A DNA stretch of 47,922 bases from Phycisphaerae bacterium (lineage in GTDB: Bacteria > Planctomycetota > Phycisphaerae > UBA1845): NCBI GenBank assembly GCA_029260235.1, contig JAJDDP010000004.1:1-47922 (forward strand). Direction: 5' to 3'. The first letter of the stretch is position 1; every line of letters begins with the position of its first letter. The translations under genes and the position numbers were made by a program. The notes beneath the pieces are model-generated. The model did no database searches. It was not told the origin of the DNA and saw only the letters and a program-made list of their open reading frames with translations. Below are positions 18,048 through 26,616 of this stretch, piece after piece.

Positions 18048-18583
18048 TATGCGCCGGACGACGGGCTTCTTAGGGCAAGCTGGGTTCGATTAGCTTCTGC
18101 ACGTTCACAATCGGAGGTGCCCAAAACCTACATATCAGCCCGGCATTTCCCGTTTATCGAACCCCAGGCATCCAGAGTACCCAGCCAAGTTGCACGATTC
18201 AAGCGAGAACGGCATCTGTGTCACAAACCCGGCGACACGGTATTTACCACTTTGCATATCTCCAGCTCCTTGGCGCTCGCCCACTGCTCACGCCTTAGGC
18301 CGCAGCCTGCTCGGTGCGGCCAGCTTTGTCGGCGACGCCCACGCTGCTCAGCGACGAGACCCGGCAGTCGGCGATTGACCCTCCACACGATTCGCGGCCG
18401 CTTTGGATCATGATATATGACACTCACAGGATGTGCCGATGCGTCAATGGGTGACGTGTCGGAGATTCACAAAGCAGTTCAAGATCCACTGCGTGCAGGT
18501 GTTGCCGCCGCGGAGGAGTCTCCAATCCCAATGCGGTTCTTGGGATCGTGGTCCATCAGGGTTTGCCTATGATAGGTAGAGAC
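18048..18583. other. Intergenic region, no gene recognised
   Basis: 536 bases between two leftward genes. Short frames here do not resemble proteins I know. The only clear structure is the inverted repeat at 18082-18164. The promoter of the large barrel protein should lie here, but I find no convincing hexamer pair. Confidence 0.6.
18082..18164. repeat. Spaced 9-bp inverted repeat
   Basis: GGGTTCGAT (18082-18090) and its exact complement ATCGAACCC (18156-18164), 65 bases apart, upstream of the leftward barrel-protein gene. With one bulged C the match extends by two more pairs (CTGGGTTCGAT against ATCGAACCCCAG). It could be a leader RNA stem or two half-sites. Confidence 0.55.
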
Positions 18584-19063
18584 TTACGGTGATGGATGTC
18601 GAATAGCGAAGTCCGCCCAGAGCAGCAGTGCCCCCATGAAGGTCATGACGACGATCAAGGTAGTGACGCCGTACAGGGTGCGCGTGCTTTCGGTGAGGCG
18701 GGCCGAGATGTTGAATCGCTTGGCTAGTCTGCCTGTGATGAATCCGCAAACCCACGTCCAGTGCAGGACCAAATGAATCAACACCAACACGCCGAAGATG
18801 ACAATCGCGCTGAATTGAAACTCCACCCACGTGGCATACTCCCATCCCCAGAGCGACCAATTAGTAGCCTCAGATGGACTTGGGAAGATGAATCGAATCA
18901 GCAAGGTCATCCACAGCATGCATAGGAAAGCCAGGAGTAGGAAGCAATCCAAGGCGAAGTTCACGGCAGAACGTGACCAGCCCCGCGCCTTGCGTGGCGT
19001 TGCTTTTTGCGCGACTTGTGGTGCTGAGTCGGCTGGATCGATGAAGTCTGAAGAAAACGTCAT
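18584..19063 (-). CDS. DUF4405-like membrane protein
   Basis: 159 residues with about four hydrophobic helices: FALDCFLLLAFLCMLWMTLL (about 35-55), a helix near 85-105 containing HLVLHWTWVCGFI, and another near 130-150. The histidines in HLVLHW are placed like haem ligands of the cytochrome b561-like DUF4405 family. It is transcribed away from the cbb3 oxidase cluster, sharing its 5' region, so a redox role in the same membrane is plausible but not shown. The start ATG has no clear ribosome site. Confidence 0.62.
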   Translation of the reverse strand: MTFSSDFIDPADSAPQVAQKATPRKARGWSRSAVNFALDCFLLLAFLCMLWMTLLIRFIFPSPSEATNWSLWGWEYATWVEFQFSAIVIFGVLVLIHLVLHWTWVCGFITGRLAKRFNISARLTESTRTLYGVTTLIVVMTFMGALLLWADFAIRHPSP

Positions 19064-19359
19064 TCGTACAAATTTGGTCCCATTTACATCGACAGCAATC
19101 TATTGACCATGGTGGCCTTTGTGTAGCCCCAAAAGTAAACGTAGTCAAGGTAGGTAAGCTCGGCGCACACCCTCCAGAACATTCATTTGCTCTCTTGGGC
19201 AGACCGGCTGATCTTGCTAGCATGTCGGCGTCGAGGCTGATCTGGCGGTGACCCTTTCTTGATCCAAGCCGCCAATTCTAGAATAGAATGACAGATGATG
19301 GCACCTTAGTCTTTAAGGATGTGGGAAGTTCTCTAGCCCAAGGCATGAAGGCATCCGCT

Positions 19360-19983
19360 ATGACTGATCCCAACGTGAAGCTGGCTGAACTGGAAGAACT
19401 TAAGCAACGCGTAGCCCATCTGGAACGCGACCTATCAGACGACGCAACTCTCAAGCCGTGGACACCGCCAGATTACTACGCGGTATATCATGTGTTGGCG
19501 GGGATGGTGCTCGGCTTCATCGCTGCATCGGCCAGCCTAGTATTCAACGTGGTCGGCGCAGCCATGGTTGGCAAGCATCCGTTGGAACTGATTCGTGTAT
19601 ATTTGACTTTTCCTCTGGGTGAATCGGCCTTAACCTTGAGCAGCGGGTTTTCCTTGGCTGCGGGGTGCTGCTTGTACCTTGGCACCGGCATGGTGGGGGG
19701 GATTCCGTTCCACATCGTGCTTAGTCGCTACTTCGACGATGCCAGCTTTGCCAAGAGATTCATGGTCGCCAGCCTGCTAGGCATCGGCGTCTGGCTGATC
19801 AATTTCTACGCGTTCTTGAGTTGGGCACAACCCATGCTGATTGGTGGCAATTGGATTGTTGAACAGGTTCCTTTCGTCGTGGCGATGCTCACCCATTTGA
19901 TCTTTGCTTGGACCATGCTACTGGTGGATCATTGGGGGCGTTTCGTGCCGCATGGTTCGATGACGCAGGAGGTGCGTAACTGA
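19360..19983 (+). CDS. Four-helix membrane protein at the head of the cbb3 oxidase operon
   Basis: 207 residues. A charged, probably coiled-coil N-terminus (KLAELEELKQRVAHLERDL) precedes about four transmembrane segments (VLAGMVLGFIAASASLVF, FSLAAGCCLYLGTGMVGGIP, LLGIGVWLINFYAFL, FVVAMLTHLIFAWTMLLV). I recognise no family. ATG 19360 is chosen because GAAGG stands eight bases upstream; an in-frame ATG at 19288 would add 24 residues but has no ribosome site. The stop overlaps the next start by one base (TGATG), tying it to the dihaem cytochrome and the oxidase genes. A role in assembly or anchoring of the oxidase is possible. Confidence 0.75.
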   Translation: MTDPNVKLAELEELKQRVAHLERDLSDDATLKPWTPPDYYAVYHVLAGMVLGFIAASASLVFNVVGAAMVGKHPLELIRVYLTFPLGESALTLSSGFSLAAGCCLYLGTGMVGGIPFHIVLSRYFDDASFAKRFMVASLLGIGVWLINFYAFLSWAQPMLIGGNWIVEQVPFVVAMLTHLIFAWTMLLVDHWGRFVPHGSMTQEVRN

Positions 19984-21017
19984 TGCGGGGAGCAACAGGC
20001 GGAATTATCCTACTGATCACCTTGGCCTCGTTGTCTTGTAGCCGGGATGTTGGCGATGTGGACACCTCGCGACCGGCTGAGTTTGGTTTTCAAACCAATC
20101 TACAAACCTCACTGGTAGAGGAGGGCAGGTCCGCCTATTTGCGTTACTGCACCGGTTGTCACGGTGACAGCGGCGACGGAAACGGAAAAGCGGCCCGCTT
20201 CTTGCATCCCCGGCCTCGCAACTTCGTGGTGGCCAATTTCAAATTCAGTTCCGTTCGCTCGGGACAATTGCCCTCCGATGCCGACCTTCGCCGGACCATC
20301 GTCAACGGCCTCAAGGGCAGCGCCATGCCACCCTTCGAGTTATTGCCAGCCCGAACCGTGGACGCCCTGATTACGTTCATTAAGACTTTTTCGCCAAAGT
20401 GGAAAGAGCGACCGCAGGTGTCACCCATTCCACGTGTCGAAGATCCCTACCGCCGAGACCAAGCCAAGGGCATCGCTCGCGGCAACGTGATTTATCACGG
20501 TTACGCCCAGTGTTGGAATTGTCATCCCGCCTATGCGGATGAAGCCAGTCTCAATCGATATCGCGGCATGGTGGGCAGCGCGCCACTGACCGCGTTTCGG
20601 GCGAATCTGGATCAGGCCGTGGGCAAACCCAACGCGGAAGGTGAGGTCGTATACCCGCCAGATTTTAGGCGTGATTTCGTACGTAGTGGCGCTGACATCG
20701 ATAGTCTATATAGATCCATCGCAGCCGGCATCACCGGAACAGCCATGCCCACCTGGGTGGATTCGATGGAGATTCCCGGCGAGAATCCGGGTGATCCACC
20801 GTTGGTTGAAACCGAAGATCTTTGGGCGATGGCCTATTACCTGCAGGACCTGATCAAACAGCGCCCCAAGAAATTCAGCGAAGAGCAGGTTGTGCTTCGC
20901 GACCGCCGCCACACCATTGTTCGACCGGGAGAATTGCCCACTCCGGTCACCGAAGCTACAGAAGTAGGCACGGAAGATTTTGAAGAGGCCGAGGAATTCG
21001 AGGAAGAGGACGAGTAG
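19983..21017 (+). CDS. Dihaem cytochrome c, probably membrane-anchored
   Basis: 344 residues with two haem-c attachment motifs: CTGCH (Cys56, Cys59, His60) and CWNCH (Cys177, Cys180, His181). Methionines such as those in SAMPPFE and TAMPTW are candidate sixth ligands. The N-terminus is a signal sequence ending LASLSC-SRD, close to but not a perfect lipobox, so lipid anchoring is likely but uncertain. The C-terminus is a strongly acidic tail (EDFEEAEEFEEEDE). It directly abuts ccoN and has two haems like CcoP, but lacks the CcoP N-terminal helix arrangement. It may replace CcoP as the electron-entry subunit. Confidence 0.88.
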   Translation: MRGATGGIILLITLASLSCSRDVGDVDTSRPAEFGFQTNLQTSLVEEGRSAYLRYCTGCHGDSGDGNGKAARFLHPRPRNFVVANFKFSSVRSGQLPSDADLRRTIVNGLKGSAMPPFELLPARTVDALITFIKTFSPKWKERPQVSPIPRVEDPYRRDQAKGIARGNVIYHGYAQCWNCHPAYADEASLNRYRGMVGSAPLTAFRANLDQAVGKPNAEGEVVYPPDFRRDFVRSGADIDSLYRSIAAGITGTAMPTWVDSMEIPGENPGDPPLVETEDLWAMAYYLQDLIKQRPKKFSEEQVVLRDRRHTIVRPGELPTPVTEATEVGTEDFEEAEEFEEEDE

Positions 21018-22466
21018 ATGAGTCGAGCAGCCGTCCCTACGTCAGACGCAACAACGATGCCGTCGTCGATCGACCCCAATCTGATCGTCAACCAGCGCAT
21101 CGTGCTATGGTATTTTGTGGCGTCACTCATTTTTGTATTGGTATCCATGCTGGCAGGGTTGTTGTTTTCGCTGCAGTTTATCCAAAAGTACCCCCTTGCC
21201 GGCATTGAGTTTTTCTCGCCTGGACGCTGGCGCATGGTCCATACCCAAGGCGTCGCCTACGGGTTCATCGCCAACGCGTTTCTGGGCGGTCTACATTGGG
21301 CAGTTCCTCGGTTGACTTTGCGCCCCGTGCTGAGCGTGAAACTCTCTTGGTTCATCTTCGTCGCTTGGCAAGGTGTGTTGTTAGCCACCGTGGTCGGCAT
21401 ACTTTTCGGTCAGGCCCAAGCCCTGGAATGGGGCGAGACGCCGGTGTGGATCGATCCCGTGGCCCAGGTGGGCTTGATTCTAGTGGCCATCAATTTCATT
21501 GCCCCCATTATCAAAGCCCCCGGTCCGCTGTATGTGTCTATTTGGTACTTCATCGCTGCGCTGGTCTGGACCAATCTAGTCTACGCCATGGGTAATTTCC
21601 TGCCCGAATATGTGGTGGGTGGGTCGGCGGCCGGTGCCATCGGCGGATTGTTCATTCACGATCTGGTCGGACTATTCGTCACACCCATCGGCTGGGGGTT
21701 GATGTACTACTTCGTGCCAATCATCCTCAAGAAGCCTATTTGGAGCCACGGGTTGTCCTTGGTGGGTTTTTGGGGGTTGGCCTTCTTCTATCCGCTCAAT
21801 GGGATTCACCATTTCTTCTACAGCCCCATCCCCATGTTCTTGCAATACGGGGCGGTCATCGCCACAATCGCGGTGGAATTGGTAGTCACCACCGTCATCA
21901 TCAATTTCTTTGGCACCATCAAGGGTCGGGGCGACATGCTGAGGACCTCTATGCCCATTCGCTGGTTCTACATCGGCATGGTCTTCTACTTCACCACTTG
22001 TTTGCAGTGCGCCTTTCAGACTACGCTGACTTTCCAGAAGATCATTCACTTTACCGACTGGGTGGTAGGACATGCCCATCTGGTGATGTTCGGTGTGTTT
22101 GGATTCTGGATCATGGGCATGTTCGTTTATCTAATTCCCCGGCTGATGGGCGTATCAGAATGGTATCGTCCAAGTTGGAACCACTGGCACTTCTGGCTCT
22201 TTGGCATTGGCCTGTTCGTCATGTTTATTGACCTGATGATTGCCGGTCTGATTCAAGGGTTTTCCTGGCGGGACTTGGCTCCGTGGGAAGACTCGATTAC
22301 CGCTTCGGCGCCGTTTTGGCTGCTGCGGACCATCACCGGAATTATGATTATTGTGGGGCAACTGTTCTTCCTGGCCAACGTCTGGATGACCTGGGCGACC
22401 AGGAAGTCAGCCAAGCCCGCAACAGAAGGGCAGTCTAATCCAATAACGTCGCCGGTCACTGCTTGA
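21018..22466 (+). CDS. ccoN: cbb3-type cytochrome c oxidase subunit I (CcoN-like)
   Basis: 482 residues, about 12 transmembrane helices, the haem-copper catalytic subunit that reduces oxygen and pumps protons. Visible ligands: low-spin haem His75 (RMVHTQG) and one of the pair His352/His354 (VGHAH), Cu-B ligands His214 (FIHDLVG) and His264/His265 (GIHHFFY), and the MYYF tyrosines near 230 where cbb3 enzymes carry the cross-linked Tyr. The first Cu-B motif differs from the usual WWYGHN of proteobacterial CcoN, so this is a divergent branch. The start follows the cytochrome stop directly, with GAGGA eight bases upstream. Subunit II follows after 17 bases. Confidence 0.92.
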   Translation: MSRAAVPTSDATTMPSSIDPNLIVNQRIVLWYFVASLIFVLVSMLAGLLFSLQFIQKYPLAGIEFFSPGRWRMVHTQGVAYGFIANAFLGGLHWAVPRLTLRPVLSVKLSWFIFVAWQGVLLATVVGILFGQAQALEWGETPVWIDPVAQVGLILVAINFIAPIIKAPGPLYVSIWYFIAALVWTNLVYAMGNFLPEYVVGGSAAGAIGGLFIHDLVGLFVTPIGWGLMYYFVPIILKKPIWSHGLSLVGFWGLAFFYPLNGIHHFFYSPIPMFLQYGAVIATIAVELVVTTVIINFFGTIKGRGDMLRTSMPIRWFYIGMVFYFTTCLQCAFQTTLTFQKIIHFTDWVVGHAHLVMFGVFGFWIMGMFVYLIPRLMGVSEWYRPSWNHWHFWLFGIGLFVMFIDLMIAGLIQGFSWRDLAPWEDSITASAPFWLLRTITGIMIIVGQLFFLANVWMTWATRKSAKPATEGQSNPITSPVTA

Positions 22467-22483
22467 TGTATGTGAGACACTAG

Positions 22484-23197
22484 ATGTTTGAATCCAAAGC
22501 TGGTGTATTTCTGATAGCGGGATTGTTTTTCTTCGCCTTGGCGTTCGCGGTCATGGGCTATCTACCCATCGCCATTTACCAGGACGAAGCTGAGCAGACG
22601 CTAGAAGAATTGGCCAAAGAGGGGATCATCCCTGAATTCGTGGAATTGGCTGAGCAGTTTCCTGATCGCTTTGAGCGCTACTACGGGAAGGTCAACTACG
22701 ACTCATTCGCCAACGCCCTGAAACGGGGGCACCGCATCTACATCGCTGAAGGATGCTGGCACTGTCACAGTCAATTCATTCGCCCAGTTTCCAACGAAGA
22801 CCTGCGCTGGGGACCGGTGTCTCACGCTCGCGAGTATCAAAACGTGTTGCAACGACCAGTGCTCTTCGGCACGCGGCGGGTCGGGCCTGATCTAATTCGC
22901 GAAGGCAGCCGAAAGAGCAACCACTGGCACTTGGCCCATTTTTTCAAACCCACCAATGTCGTACCCGTATCGGTTATGCCGGAGTATTCTTGGTTCTTCG
23001 ATGAAGATGACTATCCCAATGCAGACGGGATGGCTATCTTGACCTATGTGCAGTGGCTGGGCAGTTGGCTCAACGAGTACCCCTACTGGCGAGGCAAGGG
23101 TCCCACCGGACCCATGACCGATGACAGCAGCGACGCTGTAGCCGATCAAACTATCGCCCAGGCAAGCGGGGCTCATCTGACTGGAGAATCGCCATGA
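22484..23197 (+). CDS. ccoO: cbb3-type oxidase subunit II, monohaem cytochrome c (CcoO)
   Basis: 237 residues: one N-terminal transmembrane helix (about 7-30) and a periplasmic cytochrome c domain with CWHCHSQFIRP (Cys91, Cys94, His95), the classic CcoO signature. The block GTRRVGPDLIREG and the following PVSVMPEYSWFF supply the expected Met ligand. It passes electrons from the dihaem cytochrome to subunit I. It overlaps the next small gene by 4 bases. Confidence 0.95.
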   Translation: MFESKAGVFLIAGLFFFALAFAVMGYLPIAIYQDEAEQTLEELAKEGIIPEFVELAEQFPDRFERYYGKVNYDSFANALKRGHRIYIAEGCWHCHSQFIRPVSNEDLRWGPVSHAREYQNVLQRPVLFGTRRVGPDLIREGSRKSNHWHLAHFFKPTNVVPVSVMPEYSWFFDEDDYPNADGMAILTYVQWLGSWLNEYPYWRGKGPTGPMTDDSSDAVADQTIAQASGAHLTGESP

Positions 23198-23517
23198 TCG
23201 ATCATCCCCAGGAAACCAAAGGAAAACGTATCGCGCTCTGGGCCATGGCCTTTGCCATTCTGATTCCAGGCGCCTACGGCTTCTTGTCAAAACTCTACGA
23301 GTTCATTCATGAAGCAGCCACCGGTGACGAAGTAGGCTTTACCATCTTTCCACTCGCGAACTACTTCCTGGTGACCGTTGGGATGGCCTGCCTGTTTATT
23401 TGGGCGGTCGCTCATGGCATGTTCCGCAATATCGAAGACCCCAAGTACACAATGCTGGAGCGGGAAGAGGAACTCGACCGCCGCCAAGCCCAATCCACGA
23501 GGTCCGAAATCTCATGA
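23194..23517 (+). CDS. Small two-helix membrane protein of the oxidase operon
   Basis: 107 residues, two predicted transmembrane helices (ALWAMAFAILIPGAYGFL, and FPLANYFLVTVGMACLFIWAVAHGMF) and a charged C-terminus (LEREEELDRRQAQ). No family recognised. It overlaps ccoO and the following 55-codon gene by 4 bases each, which supports it being a real, translationally coupled gene. A structural or assembly subunit of the oxidase is the natural guess. Confidence 0.8.
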   Translation: MIDHPQETKGKRIALWAMAFAILIPGAYGFLSKLYEFIHEAATGDEVGFTIFPLANYFLVTVGMACLFIWAVAHGMFRNIEDPKYTMLEREEELDRRQAQSTRSEIS

Positions 23518-23681
23518 GCAGCTCGCCCCCCTCATCGTCTCCAAACGACGAGAACCGATTCCACACTTACACCACCCATCGCATTCCTTGGTATGTCAGG
23601 GCCATGTGGATTGGGTTTTGGGTCGGGCTCGTTTGGTATGTGGTTAAGTTCGCCATCCCCATGGCCAAGAACTACTTCTAG
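23514..23681 (+). CDS. Very small single-helix membrane protein, CcoQ-like in size
   Basis: 55 residues from ATG 23514, which overlaps the previous stop as ATGA. A Ser/Pro-rich start, then TTHRIPWYVRAMWIGFWVGL and one transmembrane helix ending near the C-terminus. In size, topology and position it resembles CcoQ or the other tiny subunits of cbb3 oxidases, but the sequence itself is not recognisably CcoQ. It lies 24 bases before the P-type ATPase. Confidence 0.72.
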   Translation: MSSSPPSSSPNDENRFHTYTTHRIPWYVRAMWIGFWVGLVWYVVKFAIPMAKNYF

Positions 23682-23705
23682 GCTCCTGCGGTCGGAGGAG
23701 ACCAG

Positions 23706-25820
23706 ATGACCGAGTGGGGACAGTGCCATTATTGCCATTTGCCCCTGCCTCGTTGGCGAAAGTCGGAGCCCGATTCACCCGCCTATTGTTGTTATGGCTG
23801 CCAATTCGCCGCCCGGATTACCCAATCACAGGGGGCCCAGGGCGAGGCTGCCTGGATGCTCGTTCGCCTCGGCTTGGCGATGTTCTTGAGCATGTCGGTC
23901 ACCGTCATGAGCCTCTTTCTCTACGGTGAGCATTGGGCAGCCGGTAGCACAACGACGACGCTCGGCTCCAGCGAATCCACATTGGCTGGACTGTTGCGCT
24001 ACGCCTCCATGCTGTTATCGACACCGGTCCTCTACCTGTTGGGTGTTCCCATTTTTCTCAACGCAGTCGAACAATGGCGAAAGGGGTCTGCCTCTACCGA
24101 TGCGCTCGTGGTGATAGCCGTCACCGCCGCCATGGTTTTTTCCTACAACTCAACACTGCATGATCAAGGGGCCACCTACTATGAGACAGCCTGCATGGTC
24201 TTGGTTCTGATGACCTTGGGCCGCTGGTTGGAAGCGACGGGTCGCATCAAAGCATCGGCGGCTGTGCAAGCACTCCAACGGCACCTGCCTGAGGAGGTTG
24301 AGGTCAGCTGTCAGGGCGAGGATCGCAGGGTCAAGCCGGATCAAATTCAAATCGGGGACATCTTCAAAGTCTACACAGGTCAGACCTTCGCGGCGGACGG
24401 CACCGTACAATCCGGGCGAGCAGAGGTTGACGAACGAACCGTCACCGGTGAAAGCGTAGCCAAGAGCGTTGGGCCAGGCGATACCGTTCGGGCTGGTGCC
24501 ATCAACATCGATGGATTCTTGACCATTGCCGCAATGGAAGTTGGCGAGCATTCAACCTTGGGCAAGATGATTCAACTCTTGGGCGAGGCTCAGTTAGCCA
24601 AAGGGAGCTATGAGCGATTGGCCGACCGATTGGTTCGCTGGTTCTTGCCCTTCATCCTGGTAGCAGCACTGGTGGCGGCTATGCTGGGTTGGCAGCGCTC
24701 CGGGTTGGACCAGGCAATTCTATCAGCCATGGCTACCCTGCTTATCGCTTGTCCGTGCGCGTTGGGCATCGCTACTCCCTTGGCAGCTTGGATGATCATG
24801 GGCCGGGCTGCCGAGAGCGGCGCCGTGTTCAAGACCGGGCAAGCCGTGGAGAAACTTGCATCGGTCAAAGCGTTTTGCTTTGACAAGACCGGTACACTGA
24901 CGACCGGCACTTCCCGGGTACGGGAGGTGGTTACTTCAGGGGTCAACGGAACGTCATCGGAGGACATTATCACCATCGCCGGTACCCTGGCCTGTGCATC
25001 AAGTCATGCAGCCTCTCAGGGCATCGCAGAGTTCGCCTTGAAGGCCACTGCCCATACACCGCGTCTTGGACAATCGATCCAATCACTGCCGGGACGCGGA
25101 ATTGCATCAATCCTGGATGGCCGGAGGGTTGTGCTGGGAAACCGGCGATTGATGGATGAAGCCGACTTACAGATGCCCGCGACCTTGTCCAACGCCGTGG
25201 AGGACTTCGCCGCCAGAGGAGCTGCCTGTACCTTCGTGGGCTGGGATGGCCACGTGCATGGCGTCTTTGCCATGCAAGAGGAATTGCGCCCCGAAGCCCG
25301 GCAGGCTGTCGACGATCTGCAGCAACTGGGATGTTCGGTCGAAGTTTTGACCGGCGATGATGCCGCACGCGGGTCGGCCATCGAATTGGCGTTGGGTGTG
25401 CCGACCGCTGCCCAACTTCTTCCAGAGAATAAAGTCGAGCGGGTCCGTCAATCGCAGCAAGAATCAGGCCCCACAGCCATGGTGGGTGACGGCATTAACG
25501 ACGCCGCAGCCTTGGCGACGGCTGACGTGGGCATAGCGATGGGCTGCGGCGCCGATGTGACCCGCGAGTCAGCCGACCTATGCCTCTTGGGGAACGACTT
25601 GCGAAAGATCCCCGAATTGGCCGAGCAATGTCGCCGAGCCGTCCGTATCATGCGTCTCAATTTGTTTTGGGCTTTCGCATATAATGCGGTCGGTGTAGCC
25701 CTGGCGATTGCAGGAGTGTTGACGCCCATGCTTGCCGCAGGAGCTATGGTCTTGAGTAGCGTCTTTGTGATTGGCAATTCACTGCGGCTGGGGCCTCCAG
25801 GATTGGAGGGTGGGGCATGA
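23706..25820 (+). CDS. ccoI: Copper P1B-type ATPase (CcoI/FixI-like)
   Basis: 704 residues, inner-membrane copper exporter that would feed Cu to the cbb3 oxidase. An N-terminal Cys-rich metal-binding motif (Cys7, Cys10, Cys28, Cys29, Cys32) of the PF12156 type stands in place of an HMA domain. Then come the P-type landmarks: VTGES (about 245), ACPCALG in the membrane channel (about 350), DKTGT with the phosphorylated Asp (about 393) and VGDGINDAAAL (about 593). The usual nucleotide-binding HP dipeptide is HA here (SSHAAS, His434-Ala435). A good ribosome site (GGAGGAG) precedes the ATG. The stop overlaps the next start by 4 bases. Confidence 0.93.
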   Translation: MTEWGQCHYCHLPLPRWRKSEPDSPAYCCYGCQFAARITQSQGAQGEAAWMLVRLGLAMFLSMSVTVMSLFLYGEHWAAGSTTTTLGSSESTLAGLLRYASMLLSTPVLYLLGVPIFLNAVEQWRKGSASTDALVVIAVTAAMVFSYNSTLHDQGATYYETACMVLVLMTLGRWLEATGRIKASAAVQALQRHLPEEVEVSCQGEDRRVKPDQIQIGDIFKVYTGQTFAADGTVQSGRAEVDERTVTGESVAKSVGPGDTVRAGAINIDGFLTIAAMEVGEHSTLGKMIQLLGEAQLAKGSYERLADRLVRWFLPFILVAALVAAMLGWQRSGLDQAILSAMATLLIACPCALGIATPLAAWMIMGRAAESGAVFKTGQAVEKLASVKAFCFDKTGTLTTGTSRVREVVTSGVNGTSSEDIITIAGTLACASSHAASQGIAEFALKATAHTPRLGQSIQSLPGRGIASILDGRRVVLGNRRLMDEADLQMPATLSNAVEDFAARGAACTFVGWDGHVHGVFAMQEELRPEARQAVDDLQQLGCSVEVLTGDDAARGSAIELALGVPTAAQLLPENKVERVRQSQQESGPTAMVGDGINDAAALATADVGIAMGCGADVTRESADLCLLGNDLRKIPELAEQCRRAVRIMRLNLFWAFAYNAVGVALAIAGVLTPMLAAGAMVLSSVFVIGNSLRLGPPGLEGGA

Positions 25821-26557
25821 TCGAATTGGGCGCCGTATTAGCCGGTGGATTCTTAGGGTCGGCCCATTGCATTGGAATGTGTGGCGGGCTGTCGGCGGCA
25901 CTGGGTGTGGGGACGCTCAAGCTGCGCCGCCTCTTGGTTGGCCAAATGATCTACAGCGCCGGGCGGATCTGTACCTATGCGTTTCTGGGTGCGTTGGCCG
26001 GTGCCTCAGGGGCTTATCTAAAACATCGCACCTCTTCGTTGATTGGTGTTCAGCAAGTATTCTCAGGCCTGGCTGGCGTAATGATGGTGTGGGTCGGGCT
26101 TTCGGTTCTGGGCTGGTTGCCATGGCGGAGGCAGACAGCCAAGAATGCGGGCTGCATGATCGCACCGCTGTTTCGGCAATTCATGACCCAAGAAAAACTG
26201 GGCGGATTCTTCTACGCTGGATTAGCCACCGGGTTCTTGCCGTGCGGACTGGTGTATTCTTTCTTGGCGCTGGCGGTATCTTCCGCCGACGTCGGCTATG
26301 CCATGGCTATGATGGCCTGTTTCGGGTTGGGGACTGTGCCCGCCATGGTAGCGGTGGGCTGTGGAACTCGTTTCATGTCACACGCCGCTCGTGCTTACAG
26401 CCTTCAGATGGCGGCAGGCTTGGTCATCATCATGGGGGCAGCCTCGGTCTACCGGGCCATTCCAGGCCCTGACGGAGCAGCGTGCCATACGCCGGCACAG
26501 GCCGGAACATTCGAAGATTCGGCTGCCTGTTGTCCGCCTGTTGAACAGGACAACTAA
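25817..26557 (+). CDS. SafE/TauE-like (DsbD_2, UreH-type) membrane protein of the cco cluster
   Basis: 246 residues with about six transmembrane helices. The motif SAHCIGMCGG (about 14-23) and the later GFLPCGLVY are diagnostic of the DsbD_2/UreH-like family that recurs beside ccoI and is linked to copper supply for cbb3 oxidase maturation. The C-terminal tail has extra cysteines (AACHTP, AACCPP) that might bind metal. It is coupled to the ATPase by an ATGA overlap and ends the operon, 59 bases before a convergent gene. Confidence 0.85.
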   Translation: MIELGAVLAGGFLGSAHCIGMCGGLSAALGVGTLKLRRLLVGQMIYSAGRICTYAFLGALAGASGAYLKHRTSSLIGVQQVFSGLAGVMMVWVGLSVLGWLPWRRQTAKNAGCMIAPLFRQFMTQEKLGGFFYAGLATGFLPCGLVYSFLALAVSSADVGYAMAMMACFGLGTVPAMVAVGCGTRFMSHAARAYSLQMAAGLVIIMGAASVYRAIPGPDGAACHTPAQAGTFEDSAACCPPVEQDN

Positions 26558-26616
26558 GCGGCCGCTGGATCACCAAAGGCCAGCCACAAACCCATGAGGT
26601 GAGGGCTGGGCTAAGC

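Noticed and set aside
18190..18427. Short frames on both strands in the 18.05-18.58 kb gap
   Set aside because: No ribosome site, no recognisable motif, and overlapping frames on both strands as expected by chance in GC-rich DNA.
19279..19284. TAGAAT as a -10 box for the oxidase operon
   Set aside because: The nearest TTGATC is only 14 bases upstream and TTCTTG at 17 bases is a poor -35; not reported as a promoter.
26580..26610. CCAGCC...GGCTGG stem between convergent genes
   Set aside because: Six base pairs with a loop of about 18 bases and no T run; too weak to call a terminator.
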